Source: Chryseobacterium sp. CH25
Lineage (GTDB): Bacteria > Bacteroidota > Bacteroidia > Flavobacteriales > Weeksellaceae
DNA: 64,000 nucleotides
Reading direction: 5' to 3'
Assembly (NCBI RefSeq): GCF_004119455.1
Contig: NZ_NRQT01000010.1
Span: 108,892 to 172,891 of the forward strand
The position numbers and the translations under genes are program-made. Below, one piece after another: positions 1 through 9,283 of this stretch (the stretch's first letter is position 1; every line of letters starts with the position of its first letter). The notes under the pieces were generated by a model. The model did no database searches. It saw only the letters and a program-made list of their open reading frames with translations, and was not told the origin of the DNA.

Positions 1-129
1 TATAAAATCTCCGTAAAAGGTAAAAAGATTAAAGGTGAAGAAGCCTTACTCTTTGAAGGTACCCTAACGATTGAAAAACCGGACGGCAGTACTATTACAA
101 CCCCAATCTATGGAGAATGTGGATGTTAA
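1..129 (+). CDS. C-terminal end of an unrecognised protein (cut by window edge)
   Basis: An open frame enters from the left edge and ends at a TAA at 127-129, giving the last 42 residues of a protein. The tail is lysine-rich and ends in Glu-Cys-Gly-Cys. The visible part alternates hydrophobic and polar residues like a beta-rich domain. I do not recognise a family from this short piece and the start is outside the window. A hairpin at 188-222 probably ends its transcript. Confidence 0.55.
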   Translation, partial: YKISVKGKKIKGEEALLFEGTLTIEKPDGSTITTPIYGECGC

Positions 130-187
130 AATCAAAAAATGAATACGCTTATTCTAAAATTTGCTAATTCATTCTTTTATACCTCAT

Positions 188-222
188 AAAAATGCTTCTG
201 TATTCCACGGAAGCATTTTTTA
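188..222 (+). terminator. Rho-independent terminator
   Basis: A 10-bp perfect stem (189-198 with 210-219) is followed by a run of T. It lies after the partial gene and before pepD. Confidence 0.75.
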
Positions 223-227
223 TTTTG

Positions 228-235
228 TAAATTTG
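228..235 (+). promoter_or_regulatory. Putative -7 element for pepD
   Basis: TAAATTTG matches the Bacteroidota -7 consensus TAnnTTTG and lies 16 nt before the pepD ATG, so the leader would be very short. No convincing -33 TTTG is visible, so this is a weak call. Confidence 0.4.
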
Positions 236-251
236 AGAAAAATAAATTTCA

Positions 252-1694
252 ATGGCATTATCTAACATAGAACCGCAGATAATCTGGAAAAACTTCTCCA
301 AATTAAATGCAGTTCCAAGACCATCTAAAAAAGAGGAAAAAGTAATTGCTTTCATCAAAGGATTTGGTGAAGATCTAGGCTTAGAAACTACTGTAGATGA
401 AGTAGGAAACGTAATTATTAAAAAACCTGCTACTGCAGGAATGGAAAACCGTAAATCTATTGTGCTTCAGTCGCATTTGGATATGGTTTGCCAGAAAAAC
501 AATGACGTTAATTTCGATTTTGAAACAGAAGGAATCAAAATGGAAATTGATGGGGATTGGGTAAAAGCAAAAGGAACTACTTTAGGAGCTGATAACGGTT
601 TAGGAGTAGCTACCATTATGTCTATTCTTGAAAGTTCAGATATTCCTCACCCAGCATTGGAAGCTTTGTTCACGATTGACGAAGAAACAGGAATGACAGG
701 AGCTATCGGTTTAAAACCAGGTCAGCTTACCGGAGAAATCCTATTAAACCTTGATACAGAAGAAGATGATGAGATTGACATAGGCTGTGCCGGAGGTGTT
801 GACGTTACCATCACTCAAAACTATGCAACAGAAGCTCCAAAAGGGCAGGTTGTAAGAATTGAGGTGAAAGGTTTACAGGGTGGACACTCAGGAATGGATA
901 TCCATAAAGGTTTCGGAAACGCAAACATTATCCTTGGAAGACTTCTTTACAAAGGATTGGAAAACCAAAATATAGAACTGATCTCTATTGACGGAGGTGG
1001 ATTAAGAAATGCGATTCCAAGAGAAGGTGTTGCTATCATCTCTGTAAGAAATGCTCAGGAGTTCATCCAGGAAGCTACTGTTCTTAAAGCAGAAATTTTA
1101 GAAGAATTTGCATCTGTAGAAGCAGGTCTTCAAATTAATATTGAAAACTCTACATCTTCTGACAAAGCTATTTCAGAAGCAGATTCTAAAAAAGTAATCC
1201 TTACTTTAAAAGGTCTTCACAATGGCGTTTACAGAATGAGTCCTGATGTAGCAGATCTTGTAGAAGCCTCTAACAACGTTGCAAGAGTAGAATTAAAAGG
1301 CGGAGAATTAAAGATTCTTAACCTTACCAGATCTTCAGTAGACTCTTCTAAATATTCTACAGCAGAACAATTGAAATCTGTAGCAGAATTGGCTAGAATG
1401 AATGTAGTATTCAGTGGTTCATACCCAGGATGGAAACCAAGACCTGGATCTGAAATTGTACAGATCATGGAGAAAATCTATACAGAGAAGTTCAATGAGA
1501 AACCTCATGTAGTAGCTTGTCACGCAGGTTTAGAATGTGGTATCATTGGAGCTAACTATCCTGAAATGGAAATGGTAAGTTTCGGACCTACCATCAGAGG
1601 AGCTCACTCTCCTGATGAGAAGGCTAACATTCCTTCTGCTCAGAAATTCTGGAGCTTCCTGAAAGATATTTTAGCGAATATTCCTCAGAAATAG
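252..1694 (+). CDS. pepD: Aminoacyl-histidine dipeptidase (peptidase D, M20 family)
   Basis: This cytosolic metallo-dipeptidase splits Xaa-His and other dipeptides, releasing amino acids from imported peptides. The 480 residues match the usual PepD length. The M20 metal and catalytic motifs are visible: SHLD with His75 and Asp77, GADNGLG with Asp114, DEETG at 143-147 and Asp168. A conserved HAGLECG stretch lies near the C-terminus. The family binds two Zn ions and has an inserted dimerisation domain in the middle. There is no signal peptide. The gene stands alone between two hairpins. Confidence 0.93.
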   Translation: MALSNIEPQIIWKNFSKLNAVPRPSKKEEKVIAFIKGFGEDLGLETTVDEVGNVIIKKPATAGMENRKSIVLQSHLDMVCQKNNDVNFDFETEGIKMEIDGDWVKAKGTTLGADNGLGVATIMSILESSDIPHPALEALFTIDEETGMTGAIGLKPGQLTGEILLNLDTEEDDEIDIGCAGGVDVTITQNYATEAPKGQVVRIEVKGLQGGHSGMDIHKGFGNANIILGRLLYKGLENQNIELISIDGGGLRNAIPREGVAIISVRNAQEFIQEATVLKAEILEEFASVEAGLQINIENSTSSDKAISEADSKKVILTLKGLHNGVYRMSPDVADLVEASNNVARVELKGGELKILNLTRSSVDSSKYSTAEQLKSVAELARMNVVFSGSYPGWKPRPGSEIVQIMEKIYTEKFNEKPHVVACHAGLECGIIGANYPEMEMVSFGPTIRGAHSPDEKANIPSAQKFWSFLKDILANIPQK

Positions 1695-1714
1695 AACATT
1701 ACAACAACGATATT

Positions 1715-1748
1715 AAATATCCAAAGTCTTTTGATTTTGGATATTTTT
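1715..1748 (+). terminator. Terminator after pepD
   Basis: The arm AAATATCCAAA at 1715-1725 pairs with its complement at 1736-1746, followed by T residues. Confidence 0.7.
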
Positions 1749-1882
1749 AGTTTACATCATTACATCCAATATTAACCCATTAAAAATAATTAATAGCTCA
1801 CAGATTAAAAGAACGTAACATTTCAATATATCTCTGAATATTTCACTAACTTATTTAGCTTTAATGGGAAAAACATTTAAAT

Positions 1883-2464
1883 ATGAAAAGTATTACAGTA
1901 TTCTGCGGCTCAAGTTTTGGTACAGATAAAATCTATGAAGAACAGGCATTTTTACTTGGTCAGACTTTAGCAAAGCAAGACATTCAGCTTATTTATGGCG
2001 GCTCGGAAACCGGTTTGATGGGAACAATAGCCAATGGAGCCCTAAGTGAAAACGGAAAAGTAACCGGCGTTCTTCCCCATTTTTTACAAACCAAAGAAAT
2101 TGCTCATAAAAACCTTACCGAATTGGTTATCGTAGAAACCATGCACGAGAGAAAAACGAAAATGAGTGATCTTTGTGATGGTGTGATCGTTCTTCCCGGC
2201 GGCTATGGAACCTTGGAAGAGTTCTTCGAAATGATTACATGGGCACAGCTTGGTCTTCACAAAAAACCTATCGGTATTTTGAATATTGACGGGTTCTACA
2301 ATGATCTGATTAATTTAGTTGAAAACATGGTAAATAAAGGCTTTTTAAAGGCTGTCAACCGGGATATGCTTCTCATCAGTGACAATATAAATGATCTGCT
2401 TGAAAAAATGAGAAACTATCAGGCTCCTACTGTTGGAAAGTGGATTTCTAAAGAAGAAGTTTAA
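1883..2464 (+). CDS. LOG family protein (TIGR00730 type, putative nucleotide 5'-monophosphate phosphoribohydrolase)
   Basis: The 193 residues form a Rossmann-like LOG or 'lysine decarboxylase-like' protein. The diagnostic motif PGGYGT with following glutamates (105-113) and the preceding MHERK (87-91) are intact. Characterised members cleave the N-glycosidic bond of nucleoside monophosphates, including cytokinin ribotides. True lysine decarboxylase activity is an old misannotation. An N-terminal FCGSS and a YGG at about 38-40 fit the nucleotide-binding part. It is a monocistronic cytosolic protein, and the physiological substrate in this organism is unknown. Confidence 0.88.
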   Translation: MKSITVFCGSSFGTDKIYEEQAFLLGQTLAKQDIQLIYGGSETGLMGTIANGALSENGKVTGVLPHFLQTKEIAHKNLTELVIVETMHERKTKMSDLCDGVIVLPGGYGTLEEFFEMITWAQLGLHKKPIGILNIDGFYNDLINLVENMVNKGFLKAVNRDMLLISDNINDLLEKMRNYQAPTVGKWISKEEV

Positions 2465-2470
2465 TTATAA

Positions 2471-2506
2471 AAAGAGGGAATATTTTTAGAGTATTCCCTC
2501 TTTTTA
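2471..2506 (+). terminator. Terminator after the LOG gene
   Basis: A 12-bp perfect stem (2471-2482 with 2492-2503) is followed by a T run. Confidence 0.8.
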
Positions 2507-2596
2507 TATATCTATTTAAATTTCTATCATCATTTCTTAGACATAGTTTAGTATTTTTGTAATTAAAACTTTATCACTATCAAAAGAAATAACACC

Positions 2597-4746
2597 ATGA
2601 AAAATATATTTTTAACTGGCTCATTATTATTAAGCCAGATCAGTTTCGCTCAATATAATTATCCAAAAACTCCCGAAAAACCTGTAACGGATGATTATTT
2701 TGGAACAAAGATTACAGACAATTATCAATGGCTGGAAGACCTGAAAAATCCGGAAGTAAAAACATGGTTCAAGGCCGAATCAGACTACAGCCACTCTATT
2801 ATTGATAAAATTCCTAATCGTGAGACTCTTTATAACCGTATGAAGCAAGTTCAGGAAATGGGAGGTGATTCTTACAGCTATGCAAAACAAAAAGGAAATC
2901 TTTATTTCTATCTTAAAACAAAAAAGAATGAGAAACTTTCCAAGCTGTACACCAGAGATATTTCTACAGGAAAAGAGACATTGATATTTGATCCCGAAAC
3001 GTATAAAAAGAATGCCCAGATCACTAACTTTTCAATAGATTCGAAAGGCAATAAAATAGCATTATTATTTTCACAATCCGGTGGTGAGATTTGTGAGATT
3101 AAGATTTTAAACTTACAAACAAAAAAATACTTGACGACACACTAAGCCCTATCTGGAGCGAGTTCAACTTTGAGTTTACCCCGGATGGTCAGTCTATTAT
3201 TTATACCAAGATGAGCACCGGAGACCCCAACAGCAATATGCTTCTGAAAGAAATGAAAGCAATGCTGCACAAGATAGGAACCCATTCTGATCAGGATATT
3301 GTACTGGCATCAAGGGAAGCAAATCCCGAAATTAATATACTAACGGAACAATTTCCAATGGTTGAGTTTTCTGAAGATTATCAATATATCTTACTCGATA
3401 TAGGTTCTACCAAATCGGAAAGTCCTCTATTCTATGCTCCTTATTCTGCTCTAAAGGATAAAAAAATTACGTGGAAACAGTTTGTAAAAGCTTCAGACGA
3501 TATTACTCAAACCTTTATTAAAGGGGATCAGTTATTTTTCCTTAGTCACAAAAATGCACCGAATTACAAAATAGGACTTACAAGCCTATCCAACCCTGAC
3601 TTTGATAATGCTAAAATCATCGTTCCGGAAGGTAATGCTGTAATCAAATCAATACACAATTCTAAAAATTATTTATTTTATGCTTTAAACAATGGTATTA
3701 CTCAGGAGAAATATCAGATTGACCTTAAAACATTAGCAATAAAAAAGGTACCGTTACCTGACGGAGTCAACAGTTCCGCTTCTCTTAACTCCCGTGAAAA
3801 CGATCATCTGCAGTGCAATAACAGCAACTGGCTTACCCCGAATACATTCTACGAATACACCCCTCAGGATGGGAAAGTTGTTAAAAGTAAATATTTCAAT
3901 GGGGAAAGCAAGTACCCGGATTATTATGCATCATATGATGTAAAAGAAGTGGAAGTAAAAAGTCACGACGGTGCTATGGTTCCTCTTTCTATTATCTATC
4001 CTAAAAACATGAAAATGGATGGCAGTACTCCTGCTTACATCACCGGATATGGCGGCTACGGAATCTCTTCTACTCCACGTTTTTCTAACAGGCTGTCTGT
4101 ACTGCTTGAGCAAGGTGTAGTAGTTGCTATTGCCCATGTGAGAGGAGGTGGAGAAAAAGGTGAAAACTGGCATAAAGACGGAATGAAAGCTAAAAAACCC
4201 AATACATGGAAAGATTTCATTGCCTGTTCAGAATATCTTGTTGACCAAAAATACACTTCTCCTTCAAAATTAATTGGTAACGGAGTCAGTATGGGAGGAG
4301 TTCTTATCGGAAGAGCTATTACGGAAAGGCCGGATCTATTTGCAGTGGCTATCGCGGAAGTGGGGATGACTAATGCTCTTCGTTCTCAAAACTCAGCCAA
4401 TGGAGATAATCAGATTCCGGAAATAGGAAGTATAAAAAAAGCTGAGGATATTAAAAGTCTGATCGAAATGGATGCACAAAGCAAGGTTAAAAAGGGAGTA
4501 AAATATCCGGCAGTGATTGTCCGTACCGGAATGAATGATTCCAGAATTACTCCTTGGGAACCGGCAAAATTTGCAGCAGTATTACAAAACAGTACAGCCT
4601 CTGAGAAACCCGTTTTATTGTATGTTAATTACGAAAACGGACATTTCACAAGTGACCTGGATGTAGTCTTCAAAGAATATTCAGATATTTTTGCTTTTGC
4701 ATTATGGCAGGTGGGACACCCGAAATTTCAGCCGGCTAAGAAGTAA
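2597..4746 (+). CDS. Prolyl oligopeptidase family serine peptidase (S9), frameshifted in this sequence
   Basis: The start ATG at 2597 opens a signal peptide ending near Phe-Ala-Gln, so the enzyme is exported. The N-terminal part (YNYPKTPEKP...YQWLEDL) and the beta-propeller are typical of S9A prolyl oligopeptidase. The catalytic region has GVSMGG with the nucleophile Ser, a later MNDSRI Asp and a GHF His. The frame breaks at the A run 3121-3127. One extra A joins the upstream frame to the downstream frame without a stop and gives about 716 residues, the normal size. Without correction the upstream piece stops at 3145. I treat this as a probable sequencing indel. A real mutation remains possible. 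Confidence 0.85.
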
Positions 4747-4768
4747 AAGTCAAGAACTCATAAAAACA

Positions 4769-4801
4769 AAACCCGTTCGAAAAACTCGAACGGGTTTCTT
4801 A
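4769..4801. terminator. Bidirectional terminator between convergent genes
   Basis: A 12-bp perfect stem (4769-4780 with 4786-4797) has T residues on one side and A residues on the other. It can serve the peptidase gene on + and the ferredoxin gene on -. Confidence 0.85.
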
Positions 4802-4821
4802 TTAAGATTAAAAAATATTTT

Positions 4822-5151
4822 CTAAGGATAAGGAGCAATTTCCACTTCAAGGCCTTCCATAGCATCTGCAATATGCAGCTGGCAGCCCAATCGGCTGTTG
4901 TCTTTCACATGGAAAGCTTCAGCAAGCATTGCATCTTCTTCATCTCCCATTGGTTCCAGACCAGGATCATTGATTACATAAACCTGGCATGATGCACACA
5001 TTGCCATTCCGCCGCATACACCAATAGTACCTTCTTCAGCCAATTCATAAGAACGGATAATTTCCATTAAGTTCATGGACATATCCGTTGGAGCAATAAC
5101 ATCGTGGGTTACACCTTCTCTGTCGGTGATTTTAATATTAATATCTGACAT
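4822..5151 (-). CDS. 2Fe-2S ferredoxin (adrenodoxin type)
   Basis: The 109-residue electron carrier has the cluster ligands Cys46, Cys52, Cys55 and Cys90, the CX5CX2C...C spacing of adrenodoxin- and Isc-type ferredoxins. It is acidic and cytosolic. It lies 12 nt downstream of a ferredoxin-NADP reductase on the same strand, so the two probably form an electron-transfer pair from NADPH to an unknown acceptor. No isc or suf genes are next to it, which argues against a strict role in Fe-S assembly. Iron-sulfur maturation or a monooxygenase partner are both possible. Confidence 0.92.
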   Translation of the reverse strand: MSDINIKITDREGVTHDVIAPTDMSMNLMEIIRSYELAEEGTIGVCGGMAMCASCQVYVINDPGLEPMGDEEDAMLAEAFHVKDNSRLGCQLHIADAMEGLEVEIAPYP

Positions 5152-5163
5152 AATTCTGCAAAA

Positions 5164-6219
5164 TTAGTCAATTTTTTTCACAACAGCCTTCTCTGCTTCT
5201 TTACGACTTCCGTCAAATCCGTCTACACCACTTACGGTTGTATATTTTAATACGAATTTTTTACCAGGATTCAGTCTGTTATAAACACTCTGACACATTA
5301 AAGTAGCCTCGTGGAAACCACAAAGAATCAGCTTTAATTTACCAGGATAGGTATTGATATCTCCGATTGCATAAATACCGTCGATGTTCGTCTGATAATC
5401 AAGAGCATTGTTTACCACAATCGCATTCTTCTCAATATTTAATCCCCAGTTTCCGATCTCTCCTAATTTTGGAGTTAATCCGAATAATGGAATGAAGTAA
5501 TCTGTTTCAATTTCAAAAGCATCTTCACCATCTTTCTGTACAGTGATAGCTTCTACTTTTCCATCACCTCTGATCCCGGTAACTTCAGCAGGAGTAATTA
5601 ATTTAATTTTCCCTTCGTTTTTCAGATCCTGAACTTTCTCTACAGAATCCAACGCTCCTCTGAACTCATTTCTTCTGTGGATCAAAGTAACTTCACTTGC
5701 TACATTAGAAAGGAAGATACTCCAGTCAAGGGCAGAATCTCCACCTCCGGCAATTACTACTTTTTTATTTCTGAAGTGCTCAGGTTCTTTAACAAAATAT
5801 TCAAGACCTTTTTCCTCATACTCAGCTACATTTTCGAACGTAGGTTTTCTAGGCTCAAAAGTTCCCAATCCACCTGCAATAGCAATCGCTTTACATCTGT
5901 GAACTGTACCTTTGTTGGTAACCACCTCAAACCACTCATCATCAACCTTTGTATAAGAAACAGCGGTTTCACCTAAAGTGAATCCAGGTTGGAACTGCTT
6001 GATCTGCTCCATCAAATTATCCACTAATTCTCCAGCATTCACTGAAGGATACCCTGGGATATCAAAAATAGGTTTCTTAGGGTAAAGTTCTGCCAATTGC
6101 CCTCCCGGTTGTGGAAGTGCATCAATAATATGGCACTTCATTTTTAAAAGACCAGCTTCAAAAACTGCGAAAAGCCCTGTAGGCCCTGCACCTATGATCA
6201 ATATATCAGTGGTTATCAT
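5164..6219 (-). CDS. Ferredoxin--NADP reductase, thioredoxin-reductase-like type
   Basis: The 351-residue FAD enzyme has an N-terminal GAGPTG FAD-binding motif (about 10-15) and a central GGGDSALDW NADPH-binding motif. A conserved AIGDI near the C-terminus matches the FAD motif of this fold. The CxxC redox pair of true thioredoxin reductases is missing, which places it with the YumC-like ferredoxin/flavodoxin-NADP reductases. The ferredoxin gene follows directly, so that protein is the likely partner. A TAAATTTG site precedes the gene. Confidence 0.9.
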   Translation of the reverse strand: MITTDILIIGAGPTGLFAVFEAGLLKMKCHIIDALPQPGGQLAELYPKKPIFDIPGYPSVNAGELVDNLMEQIKQFQPGFTLGETAVSYTKVDDEWFEVVTNKGTVHRCKAIAIAGGLGTFEPRKPTFENVAEYEEKGLEYFVKEPEHFRNKKVVIAGGGDSALDWSIFLSNVASEVTLIHRRNEFRGALDSVEKVQDLKNEGKIKLITPAEVTGIRGDGKVEAITVQKDGEDAFEIETDYFIPLFGLTPKLGEIGNWGLNIEKNAIVVNNALDYQTNIDGIYAIGDINTYPGKLKLILCGFHEATLMCQSVYNRLNPGKKFVLKYTTVSGVDGFDGSRKEAEKAVVKKID

Positions 6220-6251
6220 AATTTAAGATAATTTAATTATACATGTAACTG

Positions 6252-6259
6252 CAAATTTA
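6252..6259 (-). promoter_or_regulatory. Putative -7 element for the reductase-ferredoxin operon
   Basis: On the minus strand the site reads TAAATTTG, matching TAnnTTTG, 33 nt before the start codon. No clear -33 box is seen. Confidence 0.45.
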
Positions 6260-6370
6260 CTAATTTTAATGCGAAGCATATTTAATTGATTCTAAATAAA
6301 AAGCTGAGATTTGTCAAATATCTATTATTTAAGATATTAAATTTGGCAACGTTTTTGTAAATGTCATATT

Positions 6371-7141
6371 ATGAAGAAAATTTTAAACCTTTTTGCAGTA
6401 TTTATATTCTTTTTAGGCTCTGCTCAAATAGACAATATAGCAGACGGTGAATCCATCACTCTTAGAATCCATTATGGCTTTCTAAATGCCGGAACCGCTA
6501 ACCTTACCACTAAAAAGACGACCTACAAAGGAGCTCCTCATCTGTATGTAAAAGGTACAGGGCAAACTACAGGTGCTGTAAAGGCTTTCTTCAAAGTAGA
6601 AGACCTCTATGAAAGTTTTATTGACAGCGCCAGCGGATTACCGAGCTACTATGTTCGAAACGTACGTGAAGGAAGCTATCGTCAACATTTTGAAACCGCT
6701 TTCAATCATGATAATAATACTTTAATTTTAACGGATAAGAAAACACCAGCCAATGGTTCAAAAGTAATTAAGTCAGTAAAAGGCGTACAGGATATGCTTT
6801 CGTGTTTTTATTATTTAAGAAGCAAAAACCCTGAGGAATTAAAAGTAGGAACCGTTATCAACATGAATGTATGGATTGATGATGAAATGTTTCCTTTTCA
6901 GCTTAAAGTGACAGGTACTGAGAACTTAAAAACAAAATTCGGTACGATTAATTGTTTAAAAATTATTCCATCTGTAAAGAGTGGAAGAGTATTTAAGGAG
7001 AAAGAAGGAGTAACAATGTGGGTTTCCAATGATGCCAACCACTTACCGATGCTTCTGAAAGCTGAATTAGCAGTAGGTTCACTTAAAGCAAGTATTGACG
7101 ATTATAAAAACGTAAAATACCCTTTAAAGTTTAGCAAATAA
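6371..7141 (+). CDS. DUF3108 domain-containing exported protein
   Basis: The 256-residue protein starts with a signal peptide (Lys-Lys, a phenylalanine-rich core, cut near Ser-Ala-Gln). The rest resembles the DUF3108 family of beta-rich envelope proteins: a LRIHYGFLNAG opening, a VKSVKGVQDMLSCFYYLR middle and a Cys-containing strand before WVSNDANHLP. Family members are exported and of unknown function, and a lipid- or lipoprotein-binding role is often suspected. It is a single gene and is followed by a hairpin. Confidence 0.82.
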   Translation: MKKILNLFAVFIFFLGSAQIDNIADGESITLRIHYGFLNAGTANLTTKKTTYKGAPHLYVKGTGQTTGAVKAFFKVEDLYESFIDSASGLPSYYVRNVREGSYRQHFETAFNHDNNTLILTDKKTPANGSKVIKSVKGVQDMLSCFYYLRSKNPEELKVGTVINMNVWIDDEMFPFQLKVTGTENLKTKFGTINCLKIIPSVKSGRVFKEKEGVTMWVSNDANHLPMLLKAELAVGSLKASIDDYKNVKYPLKFSK

Positions 7142-7164
7142 CGATCATCTCGTTTTTAAATATC

Positions 7165-7194
7165 AAGTCTGTAAATTTTACAGGCTTTTTTATT
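7165..7194 (+). terminator. Terminator after the DUF3108 gene
   Basis: Arms at about 7165-7175 and 7177-7188 pair with one G-T wobble, followed by seven T. Confidence 0.7.
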
Positions 7195-7377
7195 TACTCA
7201 TGTAATATATATTGAATACCGGTTGTCTTTATTATAGAAGCAGCAATGAGGCTGTCAGGTCAATACTTCATTCATTTTTTCGTATCTGAAGTATGGGCAT
7301 AAGAAACAAGACACGTGTAAATTTTTCAATAAAATCTGTTTTTAATTACGTTTTGTTTCTTAGGTCAGTAATTAAAA

Positions 7378-7406
7378 ACAAAAACCTCCGGAGCTCCGGA
7401 GGTTTG
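7378..7406 (-). terminator. Terminator after pheS
   Basis: A 10-bp GC-rich perfect stem (7382-7391 with 7396-7405) has an AGCT loop. On the minus strand it is followed by T-rich sequence. Confidence 0.85.
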
Positions 7407-7410
7407 TTTA

Positions 7411-8421
7411 TTATAATGACTTGAATTGCTCCAAGGTTCTTATATCATTTTCAAAGAACATTCTGATATCGCTCATTTGGTAAAGAAGCATTGTAATTCT
7501 TTCAATACCCATTCCGAATGCATATCCTGAATATTTCTCAGAATCAATATTTACATTCTTTAATACGGCAGGGTCTACCATACCACAACCCATAATTTCT
7601 AACCAACCTGTTCCTTTTGTAATTCTGTAGTCAGTTTCTGAGTTTAATCCCCAATATACATCAATCTCAGCACTTGGCTCAGTGAATGGGAAATAAGAAG
7701 GTCTCATTCTGATTTTAGATTTTCCGAAAAGCTCAGTTGTAAAGAACTGGATTGTCTGCTTTAAATCTGCAAAGCTTACATTCTCATCAATATATAATCC
7801 TTCAATCTGGTGGAAGATACAGTGAGAACGTGAAGAAATAGCCTCATTTCTGAATACTCTTCCCGGAGATAAAATTCTGATTGGCGGCTGGTTTTCTTCC
7901 ATAAAACGGGTCTGTACAGAAGAAGTATGCGTTCTCAAAAGAATATCCGGATTCTGCTCAATAAAGAAAGTATCCTGCATATCTCTTGCCGGGTGATATT
8001 CCGGAAGGTTCAATGCGGTAAAGTTATGCCAGTCATCTTCAATCTCAGGACCGTCTGCTACAGCAAATCCAATAGATTTAAAGATTTCAATAATTCTGTT
8101 TTTAACCAGGTTGATCGGGTGTCTGGAGCCCAATTCCAAAGGAAAAGCAGGTCTCGTAAGATCTTCTTTTTCTAGCACAACAGATGATGCAGAAGCATTT
8201 TTTAAATCCTCCAGTTTAACTGCAACTGCCTGTTTTAAAGTATTGATCTTTTGTCCGAATTCTTTCTTCTGGTCGTTAGGAACTTCTTTAAATTTTTCAA
8301 AAAAATCATTCAGAACCCCTTTTTTACCGTTGTACTTGATTCGGAAGCTTTCTATATCTTCCTTAGAGGTAGCATTGAAGCCGTTTACTTCGATCAGTAG
8401 TTCTTCTATCTTTTCTATCAT
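7411..8421 (-). CDS. pheS: Phenylalanine--tRNA ligase alpha subunit
   Basis: The 336-residue class II aminoacyl-tRNA synthetase subunit charges tRNA-Phe together with PheT. An N-terminal coiled-coil arm (first ~90 residues) precedes the catalytic domain. Class II motif 2 is seen as FRNEAISSRSHCIFHQIEG, and motif 3 as GMGIERITMLLY near the end. The Phe-binding region around FPFTEPSAEIDV is conserved. Length is normal. pheT is not in this window, so the two subunits are not encoded together here, a split that is common in Bacteroidota. Confidence 0.96.
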   Translation of the reverse strand: MIEKIEELLIEVNGFNATSKEDIESFRIKYNGKKGVLNDFFEKFKEVPNDQKKEFGQKINTLKQAVAVKLEDLKNASASSVVLEKEDLTRPAFPLELGSRHPINLVKNRIIEIFKSIGFAVADGPEIEDDWHNFTALNLPEYHPARDMQDTFFIEQNPDILLRTHTSSVQTRFMEENQPPIRILSPGRVFRNEAISSRSHCIFHQIEGLYIDENVSFADLKQTIQFFTTELFGKSKIRMRPSYFPFTEPSAEIDVYWGLNSETDYRITKGTGWLEIMGCGMVDPAVLKNVNIDSEKYSGYAFGMGIERITMLLYQMSDIRMFFENDIRTLEQFKSL

Positions 8422-8483
8422 TATTTTACCCTTTCAAAATGTTTTGCAAAAATACGACTTTTAAGTTGAATAATAAGTCCATC

Positions 8484-8516
8484 ATAAAAAAATCTGCCTC
8501 TTTTTCGGGAGGCAGA
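8484..8516 (-). terminator. Terminator after the YceI gene
   Basis: An 8-bp stem (8493-8500 with 8509-8516) is followed on the minus strand by a run of T. Confidence 0.75.
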
Positions 8517-8548
8517 CTTCAATCACTTATTTCACTTAAATAAAAAAA

Positions 8549-9208
8549 TTATTTCTTTTCCAAAGCTTTAACGTTGATCTGAAGGGTTACCTCATCTTTA
8601 ATCACACCGTTTTCAGCAGGAGCCTGGAACTTCACGCCAAACTCTTCTCTTTTGATATCCTTAGGCTCAGTAGCTACACTTACCTCTCCGTCTTTCACAG
8701 AAACGTTAGCTTTAAACTGAACTGGCTTTGTAATTCCTTTAATCGTTAAATTACCATCCAAAAGAGTATTATAATCACCTTCTGTAGCAGGAGTAACCTT
8801 TGTAATTTCATAAGAAGCTGTTGGGAATTTTTCTACTTCAAAGAAATCACCACTTTTCAGGTGACCGTTTAATTTACCCATATCATCCGGACTGTCTTTC
8901 AAGTCTACAGAAGTCAGGGAATTCATATCAGCAACAAATTTACCGCTTTCCAGTTTTCCATCCTTCACTGTTACATCTCCACTTTCAAACTTAATCGTTC
9001 CAAAGTGGCTCGTATTCTCAGATTTAAATACTTTGTATCCTTTCCATTCAACCTTACTGTTTAGCGTATCCAAAGTGTACTGGTTACCATCCTTGGTTGT
9101 AGTCACTTCATTACTTTCACTGGTAAGCGGTTTATCTTTTTTACAAGAAACCACTACAGCAGTAACAAATAAAGCAGGAATAGCTAACGAAAACAGTTTT
9201 TTTCTCAT
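8549..9208 (-). CDS. YceI family lipoprotein
   Basis: The 219-residue protein has a lipoprotein signal: basic start, hydrophobic core and a Val-Val-Ser-Cys lipobox with Cys22. The mature part is a YceI lipocalin-like barrel that starts near the sequence DTLNSKVEWKGYK and contains the family feature GNLTIKGITKPV. YceI proteins bind isoprenoid-type lipids in the periplasm or on the envelope. Specific ligand and role here are unknown. The gene is monocistronic. Confidence 0.9.
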   Translation of the reverse strand: MRKKLFSLAIPALFVTAVVVSCKKDKPLTSESNEVTTTKDGNQYTLDTLNSKVEWKGYKVFKSENTSHFGTIKFESGDVTVKDGKLESGKFVADMNSLTSVDLKDSPDDMGKLNGHLKSGDFFEVEKFPTASYEITKVTPATEGDYNTLLDGNLTIKGITKPVQFKANVSVKDGEVSVATEPKDIKREEFGVKFQAPAENGVIKDEVTLQINVKALEKK

Positions 9209-9271
9209 TTTTGATTTATTTTTATTACTCCCGCTAATATAATAAAAAAAATTATGTTTTCATAAAAACCT

Positions 9272-9279
9272 TACATTTG
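9272..9279 (+). promoter_or_regulatory. Putative -7 element of the ABC ATPase gene
   Basis: TACATTTG fits TAnnTTTG and ends only 4 nt before the ATG at 9284. If used, transcription would begin at or just inside the start, giving a leaderless mRNA or favouring a later start codon. Confidence 0.4.
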
Positions 9280-9283
9280 TAAT

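Noticed and set aside
1883..2464. Lysine decarboxylase
   Set aside because: The PGGYGT motif marks the LOG family. The decarboxylase name is a historical misannotation and no PLP site is present.
3121..3127. Programmed -1 frameshift at A AAA AAA in the prolyl oligopeptidase gene (and the same context at 13058-13064)
   Set aside because: The heptamer is canonical at these sites, but three of the six frameshifted genes have no slippery codon pair and all need exactly one more base. A common sequencing cause is simpler. Neither gene is known to need two products.
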